From the NCBI GenBank assembly GCA_020736575.1, contig JAGPYM010000022.1, positions 558,001-622,000 on the forward strand: a stretch of DNA of 64,000 nt. The letters are read 5' to 3'. Positions 43,816-56,095 of this stretch are shown one piece after another. A program made the position numbers and the translations under genes. Positions within the stretch are counted from its first letter, which is position 1. Every line of letters begins with the position of its first letter. The notes under the pieces are model-generated. The model saw only the letters and a list, made by a program, of their open reading frames with translations. It was not told the DNA's origin and did no database searches. Origin of the DNA: Thelonectria olida. Taxonomy: Eukaryota > Ascomycota > Sordariomycetes > Hypocreales > Nectriaceae.

Positions 43816-46005
43816 ACTGCCGGCCGTAACGCGCCAGAGCCCAGAAAACCCTTGGACACTCCAAAACAAACTAGAGCTGGAAGGGCTTCTGGGGCTGTGG
43901 GTTTGGTCACTGAAGTCCGATCCTGCAGTTGAGATATTAGACTCACAGAGCCAGCTCACAGTTTCTCGAGCTACGGAAATCCCGACGCGGCGCATCGTTT
44001 CAACCAATCGAAATATTGCAGAAACTGACCTGAAGATATGGCTCGGTGGCGAGAGTCTCAGTTTTGTGGACGACACACTTCATCTTACCACCACCCAACG
44101 CCGCGACCCAAGTACCATATGGGAACAGGGCGCGGAAAAGCACAACTGGCATGGGCCTCTATCAAGTGGGCTACCCGAAAAACTGGACCAACAAATAGCT
44201 CGGTTCTTTGGTTGGCATGCAACGGAGCTGTCATAGAGCCAAGGTTCTGTCCCAGTCAGAGTCTGGTCAGCTCCTACAAACAGCTCTCTTCTATCCCTAT
44301 GTACCCAGGAAGTTTTTGGGTCGTTTATCAGGAGTATTCTTGACGTTGTGGACGACTTTGGCAGCATTGACGTTCAACAAGAAACCCAGCATTTTCGCCT
44401 GGAAAACAATTTGGTGTCCGAGCTGGCAAAATTGTTTACCGAAAGCCAATTAGGCCCGAGAAAGGATGCCTTGTTATGTGTCTTGCCTCCAATGATATCT
44501 CGATTGACGCTGTCCTCCGCAGGAAGTGCCTTGGCAGCCGCTAGGAAAAGCGCGAATCAGCATCGAAGGCGTGATGAGTGGATGCAGGCAGAGACATTGC
44601 TAAGATGGGCATGGAGAATTTGCCGCGAACCTCAGCCTTCTCATGCAAGTACAGACCGACCGATCCTCGCGGACGAACGTACCGAACGAGCAGCAATTGC
44701 GTTAGGCGAGTTATACCGGTGGGCGTTACTAGGTAACGTACATGATCAGTGAGCGGACCAAATCAGTAAGTGGACCACTTATACTGTACAGCTAAAAGTA
44801 ATAATTTTCAATTTCCTAAAATTAGCTTTATAATTCTAGGAATTTTAGAGAATTAATTTTAGAAATTCAAATAAAAAAGTCATAAGATCGTATTTTTTCT
44901 AGATTTTTAAAAAATTTACTTGGCTTTTTAAAAATAAAAATAAGAAAAAAAACAGTGCGAATAAGATTTGTTAAAATAACTTTATAAAGAATTTTTTCAA
45001 AAAATCTAGGAAAATTTAATATTATTATAATTGAATTAGTAGATCTATTTTTTAAATTATAGCCATTTTAAGCTTATTTTAAATTTTTAATAATTTTTTT
45101 AAAATTCGTGTTTTAAGGTGTAAAACTGCTTTGGTCCACTCACTGATTTGGTCCGCTCACTGATCATGTACGTTAATGATACAACAATAGAGTTCGGCCT
45201 CGACGGTCTCAAATGGCTCTCAGACCAGAAATTTGGCGGCAGTCAACCACTCGCTATGGCTGTTAAGGAGATCATAGATCGCTACAGTGGCATTGCGGAA
45301 GGGGTTGTTCAACAGGGAAAAAACGCCAGTTGTGGCAGTCTTCTCTCAGCGATTGGAGACGGCTTAACTGCGACCTTGCTTTACCTGACTCTGTCGACCT
45401 CGATGGCAAATGAAGAAAAAGGAAAGGCCCTTTGTTTAGCGGCGAAGCACGGCTGGACCGAGGTGGTGCTTGCCTTGCTTGAATTAGGTACAGAACAGGA
45501 CTTCAAAGACCCGGATGAAGATTCAAGAACAGCAGTGTCTCATGCCGCGCAAAGTGGGAGCATCGACGTCGTGAAGGAATTGATAGATCGTGGGGCCTAT
45601 CCAAACTCGGCAGACGCTAAATACCGGACACCGCTTTCATATGCGTCAGAAATGGGACACAACTCGGTAGTTAAGATATTAGTAGGAGATCGACGTGTCG
45701 ACCCGGACACCAAGGATACGGTTGATCGGTGGACGCCGCTTTGGCGGGCAGCAGCGAACGGCCACGAAGCGATCGTCAAGCTGCTGCTTGGCACCGGCAG
45801 GGTCGATCCGGACGCCAAGGACAATGTCGGACGGACGCCGCTATTGTGGGCGGCAGCGGGGGGCACGAGGCGATCGTTAAGCTGCTGCTTGATACCGGCA
45901 GGGTCGATCCGGACGCCAAGGCTAATTCCGGACGGACGCCGCTATCGTGGGCGGCAGCGATGGGCCACGAAGCGATCGTCAAGCTGCTGCAAAGACGTCC
46001 TTAAC
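43816..46005 (+). pseudogene. NACHT/ankyrin-type protein, C-terminal remnant, interrupted by a MITE
   Basis: The remnant covers the region after a NACHT-type domain (WLGGESLSFVDDTLHLTTTQR, LDQQIARFFGWHATEL, SLCTQEVFGSFIRSILD, LLCVLPPMISRL) and then ankyrin repeats ([66 protein letters not shown] and two more). It is broken by a TAG at 44234-44236, the MITE at 44740-45169 and a frameshift near 45868 in the last repeats. Such proteins are intracellular sensors of the STAND class in fungi. The family call rests on the ankyrin repeats and remembered similarity of the upstream blocks. Confidence 0.65.
44740..45169. mobile_element. MITE, 430 bp, with about 38-bp terminal inverted repeats
   Basis: The ends ACATGATCAGTGAGCGGACC... 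and its complement at 45132-45169 match over about 38 bp with one difference. Each end contains two copies of ATCAGTGAGYGGACCA in tandem. The interior is extremely AT-rich without coding capacity. ACGT flanks both sides (44736-44739 and 45170-45173). Removing the element plus one ACGT restores the ankyrin-protein frame (LGNVNDTTIEFG), which fixes the insertion exactly. Confidence 0.88.
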
Positions 46006-46686
46006 CACCTCCCCACCCACCACCTACCACCCGCCATTTCTTGTATACTCCTTATGGGTAGCAAATGGAAGGCCATAGAAGGTGAGATAGTAAGAGGCAG
46101 CTGGGTCTTAAGTTTACTGCCATGAATTTGCTGAGTCTTTTAGGGTGTGGATATGAGTCTTTTATAACCTTAATCCACAGAATTCTCTACGACATCGAAG
46201 AAAAATGGAGAAATTTAGTTCACTCATTTCTATATCCTGATTAAACTCTTTATTAGTCATGATACTTGGCACCACGAGGTAGCGCCGGCAGCATGATCAA
46301 GCCTCCTCCCACAGCCATGTTGCCATCCCGGAGCATGTTGATGACCTCCCCGTTGCTTCTGATCCTCCCATCCCACTGCCTCCCAAGTTCATCTTCTGAG
46401 TTTATGACCTACCAACAATGTCTTCTCCTACTCTAGGCGACAGCCCCTCTCTGAACGAGCGCCCTGGGGGAAGCGTCATGTCGCTGTAAGGTCATGCCTC
46501 TGTATCAAAAACATCATGCCGCTCTATCAATCCCCATTTTAAAATATCGATCATTATCAGCACACACATGCACATAAGTAATAACGTTATCACCCTCGGC
46601 TCAAATGGCTCGAATATGTGATAGCGAATTCAAGAGCCTAGTCAACAAACAAAGGAAAAACGTTTCCAAGTAAAGGAGTGTGATTC
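46006..46686. other. No gene seen
   Basis: Anonymous sequence between the ankyrin remnant and the 3' end of the lipoxygenase gene. It probably includes the latter's terminator. Confidence 0.4.
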
Positions 46687-48919
46687 TTAGATTAAAATAG
46701 ACACAGCAGTATTGGCCGGATCCAAGACCATATAGGGAATGCTTCCCTCATCCATACTCTTGCTGGTGACGAGAAACTCAACTTCTAGCTTCTTGAGGTC
46801 GAAATAGAACCGCTCGCTGATGGTTCTGATTTCTTGGTCTTCCTTGTCATCCCCACGGTGCATACGCCATTGAGAGTGCGCGAAAGTGATAAGACTGCGA
46901 TCACTTGCGGCCTTAAAACTGAGGAGCCAGGGTAACTGGACTGAGAGCAGCCATTGCCTTTGTCGACCGATGGGCAAAGCATCCACAAGGCTTTGTTCGG
47001 TATACTTGTTAAGCTCGTCGAGGCTGTCTGGCATTGGGCTGCACAGGCAGGGTGGTTTGGCGAGAACAAAAGCTTGGTAGAAGTTCTGAAGGTAGTTGAC
47101 TGCGGTGTGAAATGGAGCTGCAATATGAATGCTCATGGTAACAGCGTCGCACAGTTCGTCCAGAGTCTGGATGGTCGGGAAAGACTTGATCCAACCATTT
47201 GTCTGCACCTCCTTGCACCAGTCCTTGACATATTGATCTTCTTGCACCATCTTGTCTGCCGTATCTTTGTCGTAGTACATCAGGAGCCTGCTCATGACGT
47301 ACTCTCGAATGCAGTGCCACATAGAGACCATGTTCTTGGCATACGCATAATTCTTGTACTTCTTGTCGGACAGGCCCTGCGCTGTGTTGGGAAAGCCCCG
47401 TTGTTCCAAGTCATTGGGGACGTAGCTCCTGACATAGTCAAAGTTCTCAAACTCGTACCGAACGAACTGATACAAATAGTCAGGCTTCAGGCCAACCAGG
47501 TCCTTGATGATTTGAGGCACAAGGGTAGATCTAGCGGCCGCGTTAAGCGAGAGCGTCTTGTACCAGTGTGGCTCAAGAAGTTTGTACACAATGTGGTCCA
47601 TGGGGATTGTGCGATGGGTGGCCACAATCAGCGCCTCCTCAATCATGTGCGCGCGAGTCAGATGGACACTGACTTCATGGCGAATCCAGTCAGAAACTTG
47701 AGCACACGTCTTGGCATATCGCCACGCCCAGTCGCTTTCTTCCTGGTTGGATGGGTCCGTGGGAAGTCTCCGTTGGTTGAAGATGGTGACGGAGTTTGCC
47801 ATGGTGCTCTTGTAGTCGCAAACAATAGCAACTGGGTGTAGTTGGCCGTCCCGATGGAGCTGAAAAAGTGTAACGGCCGCACATGCCCAGCTGTTGTCCG
47901 ATACATATTCCTTGTGATGCAATTCTTCGTTAGGCTGAGCGCCAACCGCTTCCCGAAAATAGCGGCAGTCTTGAACAAAGAGCGAGCTTGGGTCGGTCTT
48001 GGGAAGAGTTTGCGCCCAGTAGTCATATCCGCCCCGCTTTGCGGCCTCGATGAACTCATCCAACAGGTCCTTAGGGACCTTCTTAATGGTCGTAGGGTTA
48101 GTCCCCGTAAACGATTGATCGGCAAAGCGGCGATCGCTGTACCAGTCCGGTAAGAGACCCAGATTGGCTCCCTGTTCGATGTCTGTTCCAGACTTGCGGT
48201 GGAGCTTGTTGTATGTTTCATAGGCTTTGATGCTGGAGCCTTGATTCGCCGCATCTCTAATGTTTCCATTGACCAGGCCAACAATCCATGTAGCGGTCTT
48301 TCCAACGATACTATCGGGAACGACCTGCTTGATCAAAATTTCCGTCTCTGCAAGACCCAGAGCATTGAAAAGTTTCAACAAGGAGAACTGATCTTCCTTT
48401 GGAATGTGTTCAAGGTGGGGAGGATACTGCGCAACAGATCCATCAAGGTTCTTTGGGTAGGGGGAGTATTGGAAAATCTCCTTCTTGGCTGAAAGATCTG
48501 TGTAACGAGGCAAGGTGGGTTCAATCTGCATGACATCGAAATAGGATTCGTAGCTGGACCATATTAGCACGCGTGATTATACTAGTTTTGAGCTGCAACT
48601 CTCACCTTTGCTCAATTCGACTGTAGGCATGAGTCAATGCGGCTTGAGTTCCAGAGTATGTCCCTTCTGTGATGTTTCCTCCACCTAGCGCTGGAGGCTG
48701 TTCAAGGTGCTTCGGGTTTGGCTTGGCATACAACTTCAACTTCACAAGCTCTCTATTGAAGACACCAGGGTCAATGTCGGCAAAAGGCACATCCTTGATC
48801 CCGATTTGGAGTTCTTTCTCGCGTGCATCAAGAGATGGATGTTTCAGAATTTCATCTGGCGTGGGAACCGGTGGAGCATTGGGCGGCCGGACCGGTAGAT
48901 CAGCATTGAGAATAGCCAT
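46687..48919 (-). CDS. Lipoxygenase, 726 residues
   Basis: Two exons, 48919-48606 and 48553-46687, intron of 52 nt (donor GTGAGA, acceptor GGTCCAG), phase consistent. Non-heme lipoxygenase that adds oxygen to polyunsaturated fatty acids such as linoleate. Metal ligands are visible: the HLTRAH pair (His about 402 and 407), FHTAVN (His about 587, Asn about 591) and the C-terminal Ile 726. Other family marks are EALIVATHRTIPMDHIVYKLLEPHWYKTL and LNAAARSTLV. There is no PLAT domain and no signal peptide, as in many fungal lipoxygenases, so a cytosolic enzyme is likely. Whether the metal is Fe or Mn cannot be told here. The start at 48919 was chosen because it begins the ordered N-terminus; earlier in-frame codons read through probable leader sequence. 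Confidence 0.9.
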
Positions 48920-51800
48920 ATCTGTGGTTGACAGAGCTCGTATTGGGATTCTCAAGTTTTCAAGAGTAGACTTGAATGGGGGATGAGTTGTTGAGTTGCT
49001 AAGGAGGAGAGGAAAGAAAACCGGCAAAGGGTATTTATAATCCATTTCTGCCCTCGTGATCACCACCTCTTGTATCCCCCAGTCAGAGTCATTGGTACAC
49101 CCGGCAACTTTAGCCTGCTTTGCAAACGTCAGCAGGTATACGCACATAGCGGAGAAAACTTACAGGCAACTTCAGCCTCAAGTCCAGCCTCAGCCAGTCA
49201 CCACGCTGAAACGACTCTTGCATGACACAATAACATTGGACCCGAGAAAGGCAGTTTCTAGGTCAACGCACATTCGCAGAGTCTAGGCGGACGCCAAAGA
49301 TAGAATCATCCCCTCTCTGACCCTCAGGCTTCATTTCTTCGTGATTCACATGTCGAGACACAAAGTGCAAAAATAGGGTTTGTGTCGATTTGATTACGAG
49401 CTTCGGGGCTGAAGGAATGCGTAATATAAGCAGCCACGATCCCTCTCAGCCAGTCAACGACCAAATAGCAATTACCAATGTTTGTCACACCGTAAACTTA
49501 CAAGAGCGGAGAGGTGGCCCCATGACATAGAAAACGGGAGGAGATGATTGCCACTTGAAAATGGCGTACATAGGGTTTAATGTACCTAACCTATTAACTG
49601 AGATAGGTGGAAATGATCGACTGTGAGGGACGGAGGGCGAGTTCCAGAATAACAGCATAGTTACTGCCTTGCTTCCGCAATGTTCGATCGCCTGGTACTA
49701 TCATAGAGCTACTTAATCCATGGAGACACCAATCCAGTTTACCCATTTACGGAGAATTAATTGGCTATCTATAGTCACACTCACCCTATCTCGACAACCT
49801 CCTGCCAAACACGGTAGGCGTCAAACGCTGCGGCGGGGCGGTCCCGGATCTTGGCCAGATCTAAAATCCAGCTTGAAGGATGATCGACGCGTTAAGCCAT
49901 CCCGGTCCTAACTAGATTTGGATTTCAGGCAGCCACTCGTAAACTCCGCCTGTGTGCCCGAGGCAAGGGGCACTTTCGCCGTCAACTCGCAATGTCATTC
50001 AGTCGGTAAGCTCGACTTGGACTCGTCAAATGGAAACCCTGTGTGCGAGCACATCAGAAAGTCGAAGTCAAGACTGGCTTTCTTAAGGCTCTCTTAAGGT
50101 TCTCTAGACACGTGTTCAAGGAATAATGATGTGATGAAGTTCTAACCAACAACGGAACAACTCAATACAGCAATGTTTCAAATCCTCAGCGGACTACTCG
50201 CTACAATGGGTGCTTGGATCGGACACGGCCTGATGCATACAGTGGTAATACGCGACCAAAAGGCTAGTTCCTTGCCTTCAACAGTCTGCATCCACGATCT
50301 CCTCAGCGATACTCTCCGAGCCATCAGGAAGTTCTTTCCTTTCTGCTCTGCATCGATAAGGGAGAATCTTTGATAAAATTGCACCAAGAAGGCCTTCAGA
50401 GTGTCAGTGGAGATGGTGAGCATTTCCTGTCTCTTAGAGACCGGTACTGTCAGGGGCGGGGACGGAGTCGGAGAGGCTCTGCAATCATGTCTCAACGCAT
50501 GGTCATCTTTCCGCAAGCTGGCATGCCTACCGGTAGTCCTCGGTCTACAGTCTACCCGTGCGTTTTGACTTTTGACAAGCTCGTATAGTCTCAAGCCCCT
50601 GAGGCCCCAAGCGCTAACCCTCCGCAGCCTCTTTCACATAATAACTCGATGTTTGACAACCTGTCACCTCTCGAGAGCTTTCCCCGGGCATATGGCCAGC
50701 CAGGGAGGCGTCCCGAGCTTAAGGTTTTTGATTCACGTCGTCATGTGGTAAACTATATAGTTCAACCAGCATGATTACAGGACCTTGGTGACACAATGAC
50801 TAATCGAGGCGCCAAAAGAATAAACATGAGTTGGGTGCACGAGACTTTCCACATGCACGATTTGGTCAGCAAGCTGTCACTCATACGGCTTTGTAACGGC
50901 AATTTCCGAAGCAAGCGCCTACCATAGAAATTAGCTGAACATTGAGGATTACCATGGTTTTGAATAATAGCATATATGTATATCTTGATTGAGGGCAGAT
51001 TGTGTTAATGTAATGCTAAGGTAACTTTCCATAAAAGTCGTGCTGTTCTATTGTCTGGATCCCCAGAGAGAATCAGTGTCACGCAGTCTGGGCTTGCTGG
51101 TGGTGGATGGGACTACGTTATGCTCATGGAGACGGCTGTCTCCGTAAGCAGCCTTTTTATCACATGCAAGCTACAGGGAAGTGGCAATCCTTGCCTTTAC
51201 TGGAATATTTCTATGATGATTGACAACTCGCCTGCTCTCTGTGGAGATAGTGCATGTTAAATTATTGAGGTGGTAGGATGATCCAACTACATGAGATCCG
51301 CGCTCTTCCGTTGGGGTAATTAGTCCATCTCAGAACTACGGATAGCATGTGAATCGGTGACGCTTGCACGCTTCCACTCGAGCCTTGTTTATATCCAATC
51401 AAGGGCGCCCCATTGGGGTGCACGTCGTATTTTTGGCGTCGCGGTTGAGCTGAATGGCAAATTCTGGCGCCCCAGTCATGCTCTGTACCGACATCTACTT
51501 AGAGATACTTATGACATCGAGCCGGTAGAGGCCGATGGAGTACATTAGTAACTGACATTGTTGTCCACTTTTTGACTTTTCTTGGCAGCTGATGAGATAG
51601 ATCTACATATAGTACATACTTTAAAGTAACTTCCTGAAGTTTAAAGAGAGGCATTGCGTAGAGAGGTATAGAGAGGTAGAGAGCTGTGCTCAACACAGTA
51701 CATACCTGGCTGGTTCCAGTCACGCGCTATACGCAATCGTAAACACCTAACCCTACTACGTTTCTTACCTGGCTGAAGCAAACTTTCTCAGGCTGACACA
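48920..51800. other. Long region without a convincing gene
   Basis: Lipoxygenase promoter, then anonymous sequence. Overlapping frames at 50173-50594 on both strands (up to 138 residues on the minus strand) have no motif and are not called. Confidence 0.45.
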
Positions 51801-52920
51801 ATGGTCGTTCAAGGTTGTCTACTGGTAGATAGCGTGCCGCTCGAAAGTACTCAGGCAGCGCTACGATATTGCAGTGAAGGCCTCCGGGGTCTTCTACAGC
51901 GCTTGCCTGACGGGGAGACCAAAGAACGAAACTACTTTGTTAAGTTCCAAGCATCGAAGTTTCCTGCGATTATGCGATCCGGATTCGTTGATAATGCGCC
52001 AGCAACGAAGACTGATTGCACCGACGAACAGCTGGCTCAAGGCCAGCAGGAGGTAGAAGAGACAGACCTAAAGACTGGATACGACGAAGCAGCGATCGAG
52101 AGCTACTCAGTGTTTAGGCAGCTCAAGGCAGATGGTATCATCGAACAAGACGTCAAGTTTCAAGTGTCACTTCCTACCATCGCCAACGTAGTTGGACTAC
52201 TCATTGAGGAAGATTTTCGTCCTCTTGTGGAATCTATCTATGAAAAGGCACTTTTCAAGGCACTACAAACAATTCAGGATGCCATACCCCATGAAGACCT
52301 TGCCATTCAAATTGATCTGGGTATGGATATGGCCTACCGGGAAGGGACAGTCTTCAAGCCATGGTTCTCTGACAGACGATATGTCATTGACTACATTAGG
52401 CGCATGATCTCGTGTGTTCATCGCGATGTTGACCTTGGACTCCATTATTGCTATGGTAAGACATACACGCAGTTTGATGTGGGACATAAGCTCACGCGCC
52501 ATAGGCGACATGGAACACAAGCACTTTGTTGAACCGACGTCCCTTAGATCCATCACAGATCTCCATCGGCAAATCGCAGAAGTAAATCTGCGATCCATTC
52601 AGTGGATCCATTGCCCTGTTCCTCTGAGTGCAATGGGAAATCTTGAGGGCTTCTTCGCACCCTTATCAACACTAGGTCGGCATTTAGATCAGACAAAGTT
52701 ATACCTTGGACTCGTTCATCCCCACGATCTCGAAGGCACCAAAACAAGGATCGCAGCCGCCGAAAAAGTCCTAGCTGAGTTTGGGGTAGCCACGGAATGC
52801 GGCTGGGGAAGAATCACACGTCCAGGCGATCTGCAGAGTATTATGGATATTTGTCGAGAGGTCTCAGGCTGCTCCGTGACAAAGGGCGACGAGGTCTGCG
52901 AGACACGAAGCGAAGGTTGA
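51801..52920 (+). CDS. UROD/MetE-like protein, 356 residues
   Basis: Two exons, 51801-52455 and 52505-52920, intron of 49 nt (GTAAGACAT to GCCATAG), phase consistent. The product resembles a fungal family with a cobalamin-independent methionine synthase C-terminal (UROD-like) barrel: SVPLESTQAALRYCSEGL, LPDGETKERNYF, HEDLAIQIDLG, HYCYGDMEHKHFVEP across the splice junction, and ATECGWGR near the end. In true MetE, His and Cys residues hold zinc and activate homocysteine thiol. At half the MetE length, and without its N-terminal domain, this protein probably does something else. The start is the first ATG of the frame. Confidence 0.8.
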
Positions 52921-53859
52921 GCACGAATAGTTATCTGTGAAGATACGATAATGGAGCTTGCATTCAGTCATATGAATTGATTCAAACGAAAGCCCCGTGA
53001 CTTGGTCCCATGTCATCGTACACCGGAGCGTGAAAGAATAATCGCATTCAATTGTGAGCTTACTCTCGATTCTGATTTCAAAGATCGTGCTATTGAATTG
53101 ATCAGCCCTGCTCTTGCGAGCTGAGAGGATGGCAAACAGCTACGTGGAGATGGACAGGTCGTGCGAGTTGTACTGCACCCTCCTTGTCCAACCGAGTACT
53201 GCAATTACTACTGTCATATGGGTGATTCATGGTTCTGCTTCTTCACAGATTTTACTTTCACGGACAATTTGTTAGGTCACTTATTAGCTGCTGAATCTTC
53301 TCTTCTCTTTGCTAGAGATCATAGGTCTAACGTCTCAAGAATTCTGGTCTCCGCAGAGGGATCGTATGGCTCGAGCAGATAGTCTTGGTTTTGTACATAG
53401 CCATAACTATCACAATCATATTAAGAGGATGCCGGTTTTGATCAGGTAAGTGCATCATGTCTGCGAAAGTCTTTCGGCCGAACGCCCACTTACGAACCAT
53501 GCCCGCTATCATTACAGGACGGGGTTTCGCTGATGACACTCCATTACTGATGAAAACTGACCCGGGGCGGGGGGGGGGGGTGGTTGGTCCCGTAGGATCC
53601 ACTTCTGGGCAGGCTTGGAGGGGACAAAACTGACTTTCTTCTACCTATTGACCCAAGGACCAAGAGTGGAAGCACACATCATATGGTCCAGAAATGACCA
53701 TGATCAAACTTGCATGTTCTGCAGCCAGAGCACCAGGCTGAAACTTCTTTTCCTTAAAATCTCCGATCCTCATACATAGCTGTCTCTCCCTACTGCCTCC
53801 GAGTGACGATGCATTTGTTCCTTCTCCCCTTTGCTTCGTCCTCCGTCGCCTTCCTGACT
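52921..53859. other. No gene seen
   Basis: Includes a long G run near 53568-53581. No supported coding sequence. Confidence 0.4.
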
Positions 53860-54109
53860 TGATTTAGGCCTACCGACGAAGACGACGAAGCAGAGAACGA
53901 GGAGACAAAGCAGAACGTCGAGACGATAATGCTGTTGCTTGAATCCATGGGCAAGAAGCTAGACATGTGGGTGCTGTCGGCCGAGCCACGAGGGAACACT
54001 GATGACAGGTAGAACATCTGGCAGGGTGCTTCAAATTTCGGCCAAGGAGGTAACCAAGTTCGTCACATCTACCCTGAAGGGAGCGGAAACAACTGCTGAC
54101 TGCGACAAC
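53860..54109 (+). pseudogene. Host gene fragment cut by LINE-1b
   Basis: The frame reads RPTDEDDEAENEETKQNVET, a helical stretch IMLLLESMGKKLDMWVLSAE, then after a possible splice or shift GRVLQISAKEVTKFVTSTLKGAE, ending where LINE-1b starts. It has the look of real coding sequence but no family is recognised. It may be part of the same gene as the fragment at 58572-60123. Confidence 0.4.
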
Positions 54110-55509
54110 ACAACACCTTCCTTCGTCATCTTACTTTCTTGGCACGCAGATGTTAAGAAAGTAGCCTTAATTACACCCTTTTCCCTAACAAGTGCAACGC
54201 AACAACCACAATCCTGCGCTCCGCGCAGCCTCTGGCGGCGGCGATGGCATCGGCCACCGGTCCGCCTGTTGTCCCAGATCCCTTTGACCTGGGAATCCAC
54301 ACTCCCGGCAATCTCAATCGAGGAGCCCGCACAGCCCTCTTGCAAAACAGCCCCGCTGTTGTGAATGGACCTGTCGGTGTCCCGCCCGCCTTCGGGAGGA
54401 CCGCTCAAACGCCGTCTTCGCCGCTCAATGCGGTCTCTACTACTGCGGCCACAGAAGGAGCCCAGCTTGCCCGTCCCTCCCCCCCCTCTCCTGCTCGGAC
54501 CACTGAACAGCAACCAGTATCCCTTATTGAATCAGCCAATAGGCTCGCACGCGAGCGTGTGGAGGAGTATAATGCCAAGTTGAAGGTGTTTCAGGCCTTC
54601 TGTGCTAAATTCGAAGAAGCGGCGAAACAATTCACCACTGGACTCGAACGAGAATTCGCTCGAAACTTTGCTAATAGCTTCCTGGATTCATGGAACCGGG
54701 CGCTCACTGACGCCAAATCTGCCCCCGTGCCTACCTACAGCACCGTCGCGGCTTCGCCCCCAGCTGCAAATAATTCCCTTGCCCACCAACATCAACATCA
54801 TCAACACCATCAACAACAAACCCCCACTCATCGCCAAGGGCAACCGACCGCTGTTGCCCCACCCCGAGAGGACCTCCGTGTCTTCATCCGGTTAGACGCC
54901 GGAGCTCCGGCTAGAGCCCACAAGGAATACGCAATCCGGACCCATATTTCTCGGAAACTCGGAGTGGACCCACACAAGATCCCGCGGGTATTCCAAGTCA
55001 GGTCCGGATGGGCCGTCCTCACGATCGATATAGCCACCCGCGACCTCCTCGTGCAGAAACGAACGGAATGGGCAGCCGATCTAGGGGCCGCTACCATAGA
55101 GACTAACAAGGAATGGTTTACATATGTAGTCCCAGACTACCCCTGCAAACTGACCGACCTCTACGGTAACGAGGCGGACAGTGATGCGGCTATGAACGAA
55201 GAAATTGAGATTCAGACAGGGCTGAAGCCTGTCGACATACGCCCTACACGACGCCAATCGGACAACCCTCTAACAAAAACTCTACTCGTATCTTTTCTCG
55301 AACCAGTCAAAAAGCATTGGTGCCTATTCAGCAGCCGACCAGCAAGGCTCATCAAGAAAACCAACCGCCCTAAGCAGTGCGACGTATGCTTGGGTTACCA
55401 CCCGCTGCGCACCTGCCATAGACGCCCTCTGTGCGTACGCTGCGGTAAGACTGGCCACGACTCCGTGGACTGCACTGCCCCAGAACAATGCGCCAACTGC
55501 CGCGGCCCG
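54110..55509 (+). mobile_element. LINE-1b: second copy of LINE-1, 5' part only
   Basis: Starts at the same base as LINE-1 and matches it wherever compared (leader and ORF1), in opposite orientation 42 kb away. It ends within ORF1 where hAT-2 begins. The remaining 4.4 kb of the LINE are not present on the other side of hAT-2. Confidence 0.9.
54244..55509 (+). pseudogene. LINE-1b ORF1, truncated gag-like protein
   Basis: Same first 424 residues as the intact ORF1 at 11024-12640, including two and a half zinc knuckles. The frame then runs into the hAT-2 end and stops at 55527, losing the last knuckle and the basic tail. A truncated protein could still be made, but whether it is expressed is unknown. 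Confidence 0.85.
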
Positions 55510-55519
55510 CATACCTGGG

Positions 55520-55637
55520 CATTTTAGTTAACTCAAACCTAACTCATGAGTTAACTCATAACTCTAACTCATAAAACTCATATGAGTTGAGTCTGAGTTA
55601 TCGCTGCTAACTCATGAGTTAACTCATAAACTCACAA
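55520..55637. repeat. Left subterminal repeat cluster of hAT-2
   Basis: At least six overlapping AACTCAT/ATGAGTT units, including two AACTCATGAGTTAACTCATA copies. They mirror the cluster on the right end. Confidence 0.85.
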
Positions 55638-56095
55638 CGGCGTTCCTGGCGTCTGATTAGCCCGCTCTATAATCTAATCTAATCTATCGCAACCCCTCTA
55701 TATTCAGAATTATCACATCCAACAGACCAAAGGGTCATACATTTGATCAAACCGGAAGGAAGGTCTTCCAGCAGTTCAGACAGGCAGTTCAGACCGGCAG
55801 CCCGGAAGTCCGGACTTCCCGTCAGTGGTTGGTATCACCTATGTCTCCCAAAAAGCAAGTTCTTAAACACAACGGCCCCGGAGGACCAATTCATCTTATG
55901 TATAAGAAACCGACCTGTTTCCACTCATTAGATAGAGAATCAAGAGCTTCTATCCCTATGATCCAGATCCATCAGAAATTGACAAGAATCTTAAGGTAAA
56001 AAAAGTCTTCCGAGTAGCTACTGCAGTTTCTAGTACGATTTATCGGCAGACTCTTCATCGCCTCGATCCATTATCTATACCATCAAGCCATCGCC

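Noticed and set aside
44800..45110. Extreme AT-rich stretch considered as a possible origin or centromere-like element
   Set aside because: It is simply the interior of the MITE, bounded by its inverted ends.
27574..48919. Peroxidase, secreted proteins and lipoxygenase considered as one biosynthetic cluster
   Set aside because: They are spread over 21 kb with core genes and relics between, no backbone synthase or pathway regulator is present, and no shared promoter motif was seen.
50173..50594. Minus-strand frame of 138 residues and plus-strand frames in the same place
   Set aside because: Mutually overlapping and without family features.
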